Of a stretch of DNA of 32,471 bases, positions 23,786 through 32,291 are shown in pieces. Source of the stretch: Rhodobacterales bacterium (lineage in GTDB: Bacteria > Pseudomonadota > Alphaproteobacteria > Rhodobacterales > Rhodobacteraceae); NCBI GenBank assembly GCA_030950105.1, contig JAUZRV010000074.1, positions 1-32,471 on the forward strand, read 5' to 3'. The notes below the pieces were generated by a model, which had not been told where the DNA came from, did not search any database, and saw only the letters and a program-made list of their open reading frames with translations. Within the stretch, counting starts at the first letter, position 1; each line of letters starts with the position of its first letter. Both the position numbers and the translations under genes were made by a program.

Positions 23786-25111
23786 GTGACAAAACCGTCT
23801 TCCACCCGTGGGCCTTCCAAATCCAATGTTGAGGGCCTTTTTCCCCGGTTTTTGCGTGCTACCGAGATCGATGCCCGCCTGCTCGGAATGATCGCGGCAT
23901 TGGTGTTGATCTGGGTCGGGTTTCACTATTATGGAAAAATTGTAAACGGGTATGGCGCTTTTCTAACCCCCCGAAATCTATGGAATCTATCGGTCCAAAC
24001 GGCCTCAATCGCGGTGATGGCGACGGGTATGGTTCTGGTGATTGTAACGCGCCATATTGACCTGTCTGTCGGCTCAATCCTCGGGTTTACCGCGATGTCG
24101 ATGGCGATAATTCAGGTGTGGATTTTACCTGACTTGATTGGTCTCGGGCACCCCATGATTTGGGTGATTGCGGTGGTGTGCGGCCTCGTAATTGGCGCTT
24201 TGATTGGCGCACTTCACGGCTATCTCATCGCGTATTTGGGTATTCCTGCGTTCATCGTCACCCTTGGCGGCCTGTTGGTGTGGCGCGGCGCCGCGTTTTT
24301 ATTGGCGCGAGGGGAAACTATTTCGCCGGTGGATGCAACGTTTTCCAAATTGGGCGGCGGGCCGTATGGCGCGGTTGGGGCCACGACAAGCTGGATCATC
24401 GGGATTGTCGCTTGTGTGGCCGTGTTGTTGATGTTGTGGCAGGGGCGGCGGCAAAGAAAACGCTTTGACTTCCCGTTGCGCCCGCTCTGGGCCGAGGGGT
24501 TTTTGGCGACAGTTGGCTGTGGATTGATTATTGGATTTGTGGTGCTGGTCAATTCCTATCCGTGGCCAAAGGGGATCGTGAAAAAATATGCTGCGGCCAA
24601 TAATATTGACACTCCGATCAACGAGATATTCATAAGCCATGGCTTTGCTATTCCGGTTCTAATCCTGATCGGGGTGGGAATTATCATGACGATCCTGACC
24701 ACCCGCACCCGATTTGGCCGCTATGTTTTTGCGATTGGCGGCAATCCGGACGCTGCCGAATTATCGGGGATCAACACACGTTGGGTGACGCTCAAGGTGT
24801 TCGCCTTGATGGGCACATTATGCGCGCTTGGTGCGGTGATTTCGAGCGCCCGACTGGGATCGGCAACCAACAATTTGGGCACGTTGGATGAACTATATGT
24901 TATTGCGGCAGTGGTGATTGGCGGCACGTCTTTTTCGGGGGGGATCGGCACAATATACGGCGCTATTTTGGGCGCGTTGGTGATGCAGGCGTTGCAAACC
25001 GGAATGATATTGATCGGCTTTGACGCGGCCATTCAACAAATGGTTGTCGGTGCGGTTTTGGTTGCTGCGGTTTGGATTGATACACTTTATCGCCGCCGCT
25101 CGGGTGTTTAG
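23786..25111 (+). CDS. xylH: D-xylose ABC transporter permease
   Basis: This is an inner-membrane permease, 441 residues (E. coli XylH 393), BPD_transp_2 family. It starts at a GTG with AGGAGA five bases upstream. VMATGMVLVIVTRHIDLSVGSILGFTAM is the hallmark sugar-permease motif, and GIPAFIVTLGGLLVWRGAAFLLARGETISPV and FAIGGNPDAAELSGINTRWVTLKVF are also XylH-like. The N-terminus carries an extra hydrophilic stretch of about 30 residues, and a cytoplasmic RRQRKRFDF loop with an inserted region lies mid-protein. It works with XylG and XylF; xylG starts 6 bases after its stop. Confidence 0.94.
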   Translation: MTKPSSTRGPSKSNVEGLFPRFLRATEIDARLLGMIAALVLIWVGFHYYGKIVNGYGAFLTPRNLWNLSVQTASIAVMATGMVLVIVTRHIDLSVGSILGFTAMSMAIIQVWILPDLIGLGHPMIWVIAVVCGLVIGALIGALHGYLIAYLGIPAFIVTLGGLLVWRGAAFLLARGETISPVDATFSKLGGGPYGAVGATTSWIIGIVACVAVLLMLWQGRRQRKRFDFPLRPLWAEGFLATVGCGLIIGFVVLVNSYPWPKGIVKKYAAANNIDTPINEIFISHGFAIPVLILIGVGIIMTILTTRTRFGRYVFAIGGNPDAAELSGINTRWVTLKVFALMGTLCALGAVISSARLGSATNNLGTLDELYVIAAVVIGGTSFSGGIGTIYGAILGALVMQALQTGMILIGFDAAIQQMVVGAVLVAAVWIDTLYRRRSGV

Positions 25112-25117
25112 GAGGGC

Positions 25118-25876
25118 ATGGATATGACAGGCACAACGCCACTCGTTGAGATGAAAAATATTGAATTAGCCTTTGGTGGAATCAAAGCGGTTGATGATGT
25201 GACGGTCGATTTGTTTGCTGGCGAAGTTGTCGGGCTTCTTGGCCACAATGGTGCCGGAAAATCCACTCTTATCAAGATATTATCCGGCGCATATCAGGCC
25301 GACGCAGGTGAAATATATGTGAATGGAGAGTTGGCGACAATCCGCAATCCGCGCGACGCACACTCTTATAATATCGAAACAATATATCAAACGCTGGCGC
25401 TCGCCGACAATCTTGATGCGGCGGCAAACCTGTTTCTGGGGCGCGAAATAGTTACCCGTTTTGGTATGGTCGACGACGACGCGATGGAGGCCGAAACCCG
25501 CAAAATCATGGGGCGGCTCAATCCCAACTTTGTCAAATTTTCTTCCCCCGTGAGCGCGCTTTCGGGCGGGCAACGGCAATCGGTGGCCATCACCCGTGCG
25601 GTTTATTTTAATGCGCGCATCCTGATTATGGACGAACCTACTGCTGCCCTTGGTCCGCAGGAAACCGAAATGGTGGCAGAACTGATCAAGCAACTCAAGT
25701 CGGAGGGCATCGGGATATTCCTCATTAGCCATGACATCCACGACGTTATGGGGTTGTGCGACCGTGTGAGCGTTATGAAAAATGGTCGCTTGGTGGGCAC
25801 CCAGAATGTTGATGATGTAACCGATGATGAAATTTTGGCGATGATCATTCTCGGGAAAAACCCGGAACGGAACTAG
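25118..25876 (+). CDS. xylG: D-xylose ABC transporter ATP-binding protein (single domain)
   Basis: This is a 252-residue ATPase with one ABC domain: Walker A GHNGAGKS (42-49), Q-loop in [14 protein letters not shown], signature LSGGQ (148-152), Walker B ILIMDE (168-173) and H-loop His in [11 protein letters not shown]. coli XylG is about 513 residues with two fused domains, so here the transporter presumably uses a homodimer, as is common in alphaproteobacteria. An SD (AGGAGGG) precedes the ATG. The stop TAG is shared, as CTAG, with the stop of the convergent hydrolase gene. Confidence 0.92.
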   Translation: MDMTGTTPLVEMKNIELAFGGIKAVDDVTVDLFAGEVVGLLGHNGAGKSTLIKILSGAYQADAGEIYVNGELATIRNPRDAHSYNIETIYQTLALADNLDAAANLFLGREIVTRFGMVDDDAMEAETRKIMGRLNPNFVKFSSPVSALSGGQRQSVAITRAVYFNARILIMDEPTAALGPQETEMVAELIKQLKSEGIGIFLISHDIHDVMGLCDRVSVMKNGRLVGTQNVDDVTDDEILAMIILGKNPERN

Positions 25877-26625
25877 GCTAACCTATCGCCAAAATAACCG
25901 AGGACATCTTGCAATGCCAGATCGGTTGGTGATCCGGACTTGTCGATGAAATCCAGGGTCAAGACCGAGTGTTTGTTGCCTTCAAGGTGGGTCAATTTGA
26001 TGCGTTCGCGGTCCCCGTTAAAAGCACTGTCAAGTGCGTCGAATTTGGCGGCCGCGCAGAGTTTGTCACCGGCAAAACGAAAGGCCAGCATTGCCCCCTT
26101 TTCATCAAGACTTGTACGGATATCAGCCACATCACGGGCGGACATATGCAATGCCTTGGATTGCAAAAGCGGCAAAGAAGGTTGTGATGAAACTGCCGCC
26201 AATACCGCGTCATTGGCCATCAGGGAAATCGCAAAATTACCCGTGAGGCACATGCCGATTACGCCAATGCCATCGACGTTATACTGTTGTTTGAGATCCT
26301 GACAAAGCGCGCCGAGCCATTTGACCACTGGGCTGGTTTTTTTAGTGGAAAATAGCGAAAATTCGCGGCGCATACAAAACAGCCGCGCAAAATTACCGGC
26401 AAAGGACAACTTGCCAAGTGGGCCAAAAAGATGCGGGATCACCACGCGAAATCCGGCATCCGTCAACTTGTCAGCAAGCCGCAGGGTTTCGACCCCAATG
26501 CCGGGAAGCTCTTGAATTATCAGGATTATAGGGCCTTCACCCTTGGAATATATATCATGTTCCAAAGGTGCGCCGTCAACGGCATTGGTTGTAAAGACTG
26601 ACTTTTCAAATGCGTTCATAACCAT
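25873..26625 (-). CDS. Dienelactone hydrolase family protein
   Basis: This is a 250-residue alpha/beta hydrolase of the DLH family. The nucleophile elbow carries Cys126 (GMCLTG, as in DLH GxCxGG), with Asp187 (FAGDKLC) and His219 (GNKHSVLT) completing the triad and Glu39 in IQELPGIG. Intracellular; there is no signal peptide. The ATG at 26625 has GAGGGG upstream; the Met two codons on is possible. It is 97 bases downstream of the OCD-family gene and may share its transcript. DLH proteins hydrolyse cyclic esters or lactones; the substrate here is unknown. Confidence 0.82.
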   Translation of the reverse strand: MVMNAFEKSVFTTNAVDGAPLEHDIYSKGEGPIILIIQELPGIGVETLRLADKLTDAGFRVVIPHLFGPLGKLSFAGNFARLFCMRREFSLFSTKKTSPVVKWLGALCQDLKQQYNVDGIGVIGMCLTGNFAISLMANDAVLAAVSSQPSLPLLQSKALHMSARDVADIRTSLDEKGAMLAFRFAGDKLCAAAKFDALDSAFNGDRERIKLTHLEGNKHSVLTLDFIDKSGSPTDLALQDVLGYFGDRLA

Positions 26626-26722
26626 CGTGTATCCCCTCGCGCGCCCCTATTTGAACATACGTTAACCCATAGCCAGTCCGGAGCACATTGAATTTTCGGG
26701 GACTGTTCCGGTGTCGCGGTTA

Positions 26723-27703
26723 TTACATGATTGATATTTCGGTTCCTACCCCTTGTTTATTTGCGCGTTCCAAAATGTGATGCGCGCAGGCAAGATCCTG
26801 TGCCGCGATCCCCATTGAACGATATAATGTGATTTCTGTCGGATTGCGGCGGCCCGGCGCACGCCTGTCGAGAACCTCGCCTATTTCGGCAATAATGTGA
26901 TCTTCGGTGATTTTACCGGCTTTGATTGCTTCGATAATATCCCGCGCCTGATGCAGCGCGGAAGGGCGATAATCGACATAAAGCGCGGCTGTTGTCACCA
27001 AGTCTTGGTCGATCTCGCGATACAATGGAGCAGAGGCACCAACCGCATTGACATGGCAGCCTTCGGGCACCCACGCCCCGTATAAAACGGTTTCATGAGA
27101 CGAGGTTACCGTGCAAATTATATCGGCATCCGTTACCGATTTTTGCGCAGAATCCGACCCTATGAAACGTATTTCGGGATGTTGCAGGGCCAAACGCGCG
27201 GCCAAATCCCCGGCGTTTACCAATTTACGCCCAACGAGGCGCACTTCGGCAATATCACGCACCGCGCAGATGGCGGCAATATGGTGTATTGCTTGTTCTC
27301 CGGTGCCGATGATGGTCAGGATTTTGGCATCTTTGCGCGCAAGGGCACGGGTGGCGACGGCGCTGGCCGCAGCGGTCCGGATCGCGGTCAATAATCCGGC
27401 ATTCATGATTGCGATCGGGGTGCCAAATGCGCGCTCAAATAACACCATCATGCCAAGGTGCGATGAATGGCCGTGCGCGGGATTTTTGGGGAAAAGGCTT
27501 ATCAATTTGGTGCCAAAACAGGCAGGGTCTTCCATCGCGCCGGGCATAATTCCAAGCATATTCGGCGCGCCCACATCCAAGGCATGGCGCAACGGCAAAG
27601 TTGCCCGGCCGTTGGACGTTTGCTTCATGGCATCTTCAACGATTTCAATGGCATCGGGAACGGTGAGCAGCGCCCTTACATCAGCGCTATCTAGGGCAAT
27701 CAT
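26723..27703 (-). CDS. Ornithine cyclodeaminase/mu-crystallin family NAD(P)-dependent enzyme, probably a ketimine reductase
   Basis: This is a 326-residue cytoplasmic enzyme of the OCD/mu-crystallin family. The Rossmann motif IIGTGEQA, conserved Lys in FGTKLISLFPKN and Arg in LLTAIRTAAASAVA are present. The segment NAVGASAPLYREID differs from the GDCPGKTEL form of true ornithine cyclodeaminases and resembles members that reduce cyclic ketimines (delta1-pyrroline-2-carboxylate) or act as alanine dehydrogenase. A proline/hydroxyproline or imino-acid role is therefore more likely than ornithine deamination. Its ATG overlaps the stop of the upstream hydrolase gene by 4 bases. Confidence 0.8.
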   Translation of the reverse strand: MIALDSADVRALLTVPDAIEIVEDAMKQTSNGRATLPLRHALDVGAPNMLGIMPGAMEDPACFGTKLISLFPKNPAHGHSSHLGMMVLFERAFGTPIAIMNAGLLTAIRTAAASAVATRALARKDAKILTIIGTGEQAIHHIAAICAVRDIAEVRLVGRKLVNAGDLAARLALQHPEIRFIGSDSAQKSVTDADIICTVTSSHETVLYGAWVPEGCHVNAVGASAPLYREIDQDLVTTAALYVDYRPSALHQARDIIEAIKAGKITEDHIIAEIGEVLDRRAPGRRNPTEITLYRSMGIAAQDLACAHHILERANKQGVGTEISIM

Positions 27704-28530
27704 TTGTGGTCTCCGTTGATTTTCACGCCGAGAATATTGGCAATCATCGCGCTATAATCGGCGGGGTGGGTGAGATAGGGAAAATGGGTGCCGGTTTCGA
27801 AATGGGCCGCGCGAAACGGATCAAGGCGCGCGCGAACGGCGGCACGCATAGGGGGCGGAATAAGGCGGTCATCACCGGAATCAACGGTGAATATATGTTG
27901 CTTTTTCAATGCGATTAAAGGCAGTTCGGGACCATTCTTGAGGGCCTTGAGGCGGCTGCGCAGTTCCGGCACCGGGATGCGGCCAGACACCTCGGCAATG
28001 AGCAGATCAATCAAATCGGTGCGCGCGGGTTCTTCCGCAGCCCACTGGGTTAAACCGTCGAGAAACCCCTGCATCAAAGTATCGTTAGGTATTGTATCAA
28101 GGTCGGCATTATAGGGTGGTAATTCCGAGAGCATGGCGACCGAATGTAATGTGTTTGCAGCGATGAGGGCCTTGGTTTGATCGGGGTATGTCGCGGCAAA
28201 ATACTGTGCCACATACCCGCCAAGCGAGGACCCGAGGATCACGGAATTTTCAAATTTATGGGTCGCCATCAACGTGGAAATGTCGCTTGCCCAATCCTGA
28301 AGTGAACCCGATTGCGGATAGGTAAGCGATAGAATCCGCGCGTGATTGCGCAGGTCGGTAATCTGGTTCCAGAAAATGTCGCCACGCCCGAGGGTTCCGG
28401 GCAAAAGAACAAGCGCGGGACCGGAATTTCCCACCTGCAAAACGCCCCATTCGCGGGAATTCACGGCCTGTCGTGTTTCTGGGCTTGCCGCGCTAAATGC
28501 GTCACGCGCTTTGATGAGATCATTTGTCAT
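27700..28530 (-). CDS. Alpha/beta hydrolase, maspardin-like
   Basis: This is a 276-residue alpha/beta-fold hydrolase. The start at 28530 (MTNDLIKARDAF) is chosen over 28620 because AAAGGTAA lies upstream and the longer form adds an unlikely polar stretch. The nucleophile is Ser102 in GSSLGG; the acid is Asp220 or Asp221, and the His is His249 in GTHFPYLTHP. VLLPGTLGRGDIFW and the GTHFPY ending resemble maspardin (SPG21)-type hydrolases. It is coupled to the OCD-family gene by an ATGA overlap. The substrate is unknown. Confidence 0.78.
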   Translation of the reverse strand: MTNDLIKARDAFSAASPETRQAVNSREWGVLQVGNSGPALVLLPGTLGRGDIFWNQITDLRNHARILSLTYPQSGSLQDWASDISTLMATHKFENSVILGSSLGGYVAQYFAATYPDQTKALIAANTLHSVAMLSELPPYNADLDTIPNDTLMQGFLDGLTQWAAEEPARTDLIDLLIAEVSGRIPVPELRSRLKALKNGPELPLIALKKQHIFTVDSGDDRLIPPPMRAAVRARLDPFRAAHFETGTHFPYLTHPADYSAMIANILGVKINGDHK

Positions 28531-28710
28531 ACGGTTTACCTTTGTTTGTCGACACGCGGTTGGTTTGGCTGCGGGGCAGTTTGGTGAATTTGTCATATCC
28601 ATGTCTTGAGTGTTGCCCAACCCCTTTGGAATTCAATAGACTTTGCCATAGAGGCCCGCCAAAAGGAACCGAACTGTTTTGGAGCAAGATCAAAGGGCGC
28701 GATTGTTGAA

Positions 28711-29313
28711 ATGATAGCACGTTGGCAAAACCGGGGACGGGCGCATAGAGGGCAAGTTGTCGGGCTGTTGGGGGGGTCCTTTGATCCGGCCCACATGGGG
28801 CATGCGCATATCACCCGCGAGGCGTTGAAGCGATTTGATCTTGATGCGGTGTGGTGGTTGGTTAGCCCCGGAAATCCCCTCAAGGACCATGGGCCTGCAC
28901 CGATCGACGAACGGATGGAAATTGCCCGTCAGGTGATGGATCACCCCAAAGTCACTATAAGCGATTTCGAACGCAAAGCCGGAACGCGGTACACTGCGCA
29001 AACCCTTAAGGCATTGATGAAGGAATACCCGAAAGCCAAATTTATTTGGCTGATGGGGGCGGATAATCTGGCACAGTTTCATCTGTGGCAGGATTGGCGC
29101 TGGATTATGGATAACGTTCCCATCGGCGTATTGGCGCGGCCAGGCGACAGGGTCGCAGCACGCACGTCAAAAGCCGCAAAAATATACGCCCACGCACGAA
29201 TTCGCGGGCGCGAGAGTTGGCGTCTGAGGCGGGCGGTTGCGCCTGCGTGGTGTTTTGTGAATGTGGCAATGGTTGATCTTTCGTCAACAAAGATCCGGGC
29301 AGCAAAAGATTAG
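28711..29313 (+). CDS. nadD: Nicotinate-nucleotide adenylyltransferase
   Basis: This is a 200-residue NAD biosynthesis enzyme that adenylates nicotinate mononucleotide. The nucleotidyltransferase motif [14 protein letters not shown] is at the N-terminus, [20 protein letters not shown] is the NadD core, and [11 protein letters not shown] is the C-terminal ISSTxIR motif. I choose the ATG at 28711 ([26 protein letters not shown]); the 28606 start adds an unrelated-looking stretch. The SD is weak and distant (AAAGGG). It is divergent from the maspardin-like gene and about 80 bases upstream of dacB. Confidence 0.93.
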   Translation: MIARWQNRGRAHRGQVVGLLGGSFDPAHMGHAHITREALKRFDLDAVWWLVSPGNPLKDHGPAPIDERMEIARQVMDHPKVTISDFERKAGTRYTAQTLKALMKEYPKAKFIWLMGADNLAQFHLWQDWRWIMDNVPIGVLARPGDRVAARTSKAAKIYAHARIRGRESWRLRRAVAPAWCFVNVAMVDLSSTKIRAAKD

Positions 29314-29393
29314 CTCGGTAAATAGTGGAAATTTTGGCAAAGACTACAATAGGTGACTTGTCGCGGCGGGGGTGCTGGGGGTAAACCAAAGGT

Positions 29394-30884
29394 ATGACCA
29401 ATAAATTTTCTCGACGCGTTTTTTTAGGTGGATGTTTGAGCGGACTGGGCGGAGCGGCATGGGGCGCGCCTCTCACGGTTTCGTTGCGCCCAAAATTGCG
29501 TCCCCGAACGATCGTCGAACAAGCCATAACCGGCGCCGACGCATTGGTGGAAAATGCAGGACTTGGCGGGCGCGTGGGGTTCGTCGTTGCGGATGTCAAA
29601 ACCGGCCTCATTCTGGAGAGCCGCAACGCCACCATCGGGCAACCACCGGCGAGTGTGGCCAAGGCCGTTACCGCGCTTTATGCGCTGCAATCCCTTGGCG
29701 CGAAACATCGGTTCCAGACCCGCCTTATCGCCACATCAGCGGTGAAGAACGGTATTCTCAGGGGGGATTTGATATTGGAGGGCGGGGGTGACCCGACGCT
29801 TGATACCAATGATTTGGCCAACCTCGCTGCTAAACTCAAGGCCGCTGGCGTGCGCGAAGTGCGGGGGCGGTTTCTTGTTTCTGGAGGCGTCCTGCCTTTT
29901 CAACGCTCTATTGATCCCGAGCAACCTGACCATCTTGGGTATAACCCGTCGGTGTCGGGGTTAAGTCTTAATTATAATCGGGTCTATTTTGAGTGGAAGC
30001 GGCAATCAAATGGATATGGGGTGTCAATGGATGCCCGTTCCGACAAATATCGCCCCTCTGTTCAGGTGGCGCGGATCAAAGTCGTCAAGCGTAATTTGCC
30101 GGTCTATACCTATAAAGACCGCGGTGGGCGCGACGAGTGGACAGTCGCGCAAGGGGCGCTTGGCAAGGGGGGGGCGCGCTGGCTGCCGGTGCGTAAACCC
30201 GAACTGTATTCCGGGGAAGTATTTCGGTCTTTTGCGCGGTCACACGGGATTGTTCTAAAGGCCCCCAAAGTAAGCAAGAAATCCGCGAGCGGCACGGTGG
30301 TAGCGCGAGTTTCAAGCCCGGAATTGCGTGACATTGTGCGCGGGATGTTGAAATATTCCAATAATCTAACCGCTGAAATGATCGGGCTTTCTGCGACCGT
30401 GAAGCGGGGTAAACGGGCCAATACCCTTAGGGCGTCTGCCGCAGAAATGAGTGCCTGGGCCAAATCTGCGTTGGGAATGAAAAACGTGCGGTTGGTGGAT
30501 CATTCAGGGCTTGGCGAGGCGTCGCGGATTAGCGCGTCGGACATGTCCTTGGCCTTGGTCAAAGTGCACCAAAATGGCGTTCTCAAGCCGATTTTGAAGG
30601 CTATCCCCCTGCGATTTTCCGATGGAAAGGTGAATAAAAATCACCCCATCAAGGTGCGCGCAAAAACCGGAACCTTGAATTTTGTTAGTGCTTTAGCAGG
30701 ATATATGACGGCGGAAGATGGCACCGAGCTTGCTTTTGCTATTTTTGCGTCGGACATGAAGAAAAGATCCGCAATCAAACGTGCCGACCGTGAAAAGCCA
30801 CAAGGCGAGAGGGGCTGGAACAAGCGTGCAAAGAAATTGCAACAGGCCCTGATCGAGCGTTGGGGCGCGCTTTACGGGCGCTAG
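29394..30884 (+). CDS. dacB: D-alanyl-D-alanine carboxypeptidase/endopeptidase (PBP4 family)
   Basis: This is a 496-residue penicillin-binding protein of peptidase family S13 that trims or cleaves peptidoglycan cross-links in the periplasm. The signal is twin-arginine-like (KFSRRVFLGGCLSGLGGAAWGA). Active-site motifs are SVAK (Ser87, Lys90), SNN (322-324) and KTG (424-426). The long insert between the first two motifs (GGGDPTLDTNDL, LGYNPSVSGLSLNYNRVYFEWKR) is characteristic of PBP4. An SD-like AAAGG precedes the ATG. It follows nadD with no clear terminator between and ends at a hairpin before the convergent DUF2330 gene. Confidence 0.92.
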   Translation: MTNKFSRRVFLGGCLSGLGGAAWGAPLTVSLRPKLRPRTIVEQAITGADALVENAGLGGRVGFVVADVKTGLILESRNATIGQPPASVAKAVTALYALQSLGAKHRFQTRLIATSAVKNGILRGDLILEGGGDPTLDTNDLANLAAKLKAAGVREVRGRFLVSGGVLPFQRSIDPEQPDHLGYNPSVSGLSLNYNRVYFEWKRQSNGYGVSMDARSDKYRPSVQVARIKVVKRNLPVYTYKDRGGRDEWTVAQGALGKGGARWLPVRKPELYSGEVFRSFARSHGIVLKAPKVSKKSASGTVVARVSSPELRDIVRGMLKYSNNLTAEMIGLSATVKRGKRANTLRASAAEMSAWAKSALGMKNVRLVDHSGLGEASRISASDMSLALVKVHQNGVLKPILKAIPLRFSDGKVNKNHPIKVRAKTGTLNFVSALAGYMTAEDGTELAFAIFASDMKKRSAIKRADREKPQGERGWNKRAKKLQQALIERWGALYGR

Positions 30885-30898
30885 CGATTGGTGCGATT

Positions 30899-30930
30899 GA
30901 GGGTGCCTCCGGCGGGGATATTTGAACGAA
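30899..30930 (+). other. Hairpin motif after dacB resembling a Rhodobacterales 3' element
   Basis: The sequence GCCTCCGGCGGGGATATTTGAA follows dacB. CCTC and GGGG can pair around CGGC, followed by ATATTT. I recall near-identical GCCTCCGGCGGGGATATTT copies at many gene ends in Rhodobacterales, so it is likely a shared 3' or terminator-like element. It lies in the 63-base gap between convergent dacB and DUF2330 genes. Confidence 0.5.
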
Positions 30931-30947
30931 AAAGAAACGCCGGTTTT

Positions 30948-32228
30948 CTATCGGTAACGTGCGGGTGTGCTGGCGCGAATGTTGCGCCGGATGTCAGAGA
31001 GGCGCCAATTGGTTAGTTTATGCAGCGCGCCTGCCTGTGCTTTGATGTTGCGACGGGTTTGGGCAACATATTCACGCCCTGCATCACATGTAATTTCACC
31101 GTCGTAGGGGACGTTCATGATATAACGGCCCTGAAAGTTTTCGCGGTCATCCGTGACCCGCATTGCGAGGTGGCGGGGAAAAGAGTTTTGGTCGTATTGG
31201 AGGTGCAGGCGGGTGACAAAGACATCTTCGCCGGGATTGCGGTTGCCCGGAGCGAGCCAGTTCACCCCAAGTTCCTTAAGCTCTTTTTTGGAAAGAGGAT
31301 CGGCGGCGCATGGGTCGCACCACGCCATATCCCAAGCGTATTCGGTGACCACGGTATTGGGTTTTGCAGCGCGTTTGAACATGGCATGATAGAACTGCCC
31401 AAACACGTCGCGCACATACAACGGCACGGTCACGTTTGAGGGGATGCGAATATTTCGGTAGTTGGAGGCCTCGACGCGCCCCTTGCGGGTCAGGGTCATC
31501 ACCAAAAGGTCTTGTGTGGTTTGACCATTGAGTTTGCCCAACTGGATCGGCAGCATAAAGTCGCGTGACCGGAAAGTCATTTGCAGCGGTTTGAGATCCC
31601 GTTTTTCGCCCGCGGAAAACCGTTTGAGATTGACCCGGGCGACAAAGAATTTCATGCCCATGCGAACATAATCGTCCAACACAAATTGGGCACCATCGGG
31701 GAGTATATACCCTTCGCCAGTCAGAAAGGTGACGAGACCATCGGATTGCGTGGCGGAAAGGATGGCGATGTCATAGTCGCCGACCGCATACTCGGCCTTG
31801 ATCGTGACGCCGAGGGCGGCGGCACCACGTTGACGTGCGGTGCGGCCAACACCATCGACAGAAGGCATCGGTTCGACCAGATATTCGATTGGTGGTTCGC
31901 AGGGATCGGTGTCGCGGTATTCGACAAGACGGGGGGCGCTATAGGCATCAAGATGGGTGACGGTTTTGGGATTTACCACGCGTATCTGATTGCGAGACAG
32001 CACCTTTGGGGTGGGGACGATCATGGCGAAATCGCTTGCCGATCCGCTATAATCCGACGACATCGTAATGACCGAGCGGTTATTGTTCCGAACATAAACA
32101 ACTTTGGATGCCTGATTGTAAAGTTCGCCATCGGCGCGTGCGACATAGAATCCGCAAAAAGCCGAAACCTGCAAAGGGGTCAGTAGAAGGAAGGCGAAAA
32201 TCGCGGAACGCAGCTTTTTAATGGGCAT
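30948..32228 (-). CDS. Exported DUF2330 family protein
   Basis: This is a 426-residue protein matching the DUF2330 (COG4402) family pattern: a signal peptide (MPIKKLRSAIFAFLLLTPLQVSA) followed at once by FCGFYVARADGELYNQASKVVYVRNNNRSVITMSSDYSGSASDFAMIVPTP. A conserved CDPC pair lies about two-thirds along. There is no C-terminal membrane anchor of the kind seen in some homologues. It is secreted or periplasmic and its function is unknown. It is transcribed alone from a strong promoter (32263-32291) and ends convergently with dacB. Confidence 0.85.
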   Translation of the reverse strand: MPIKKLRSAIFAFLLLTPLQVSAFCGFYVARADGELYNQASKVVYVRNNNRSVITMSSDYSGSASDFAMIVPTPKVLSRNQIRVVNPKTVTHLDAYSAPRLVEYRDTDPCEPPIEYLVEPMPSVDGVGRTARQRGAAALGVTIKAEYAVGDYDIAILSATQSDGLVTFLTGEGYILPDGAQFVLDDYVRMGMKFFVARVNLKRFSAGEKRDLKPLQMTFRSRDFMLPIQLGKLNGQTTQDLLVMTLTRKGRVEASNYRNIRIPSNVTVPLYVRDVFGQFYHAMFKRAAKPNTVVTEYAWDMAWCDPCAADPLSKKELKELGVNWLAPGNRNPGEDVFVTRLHLQYDQNSFPRHLAMRVTDDRENFQGRYIMNVPYDGEITCDAGREYVAQTRRNIKAQAGALHKLTNWRLSDIRRNIRASTPARYR

Positions 32229-32262
32229 TAATCAGGCAACCTTATTGATAATTGCAAGGCCA

Positions 32263-32291
32263 ATTATGGGTGGTGATTTTCCCTGCGTCAA
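32263..32291 (-). promoter_or_regulatory. Sigma-70 promoter of the DUF2330 gene
   Basis: On the minus strand TTGACG (32291-32286), 17 bases, then CATAAT (32268-32263) match the consensus at nine of twelve positions. The predicted start of transcription is about 28 bases before the ATG at 32228. The remaining bases to the right edge contain no gene I can support. Confidence 0.65.

Noticed and set aside
31581-32186. Plus-strand ORF of 201 aa opposite the DUF2330 gene
   Set aside because: It lies fully inside a gene with a signal peptide, family motifs and a promoter on the other strand, and has no SD or recognisable domain.
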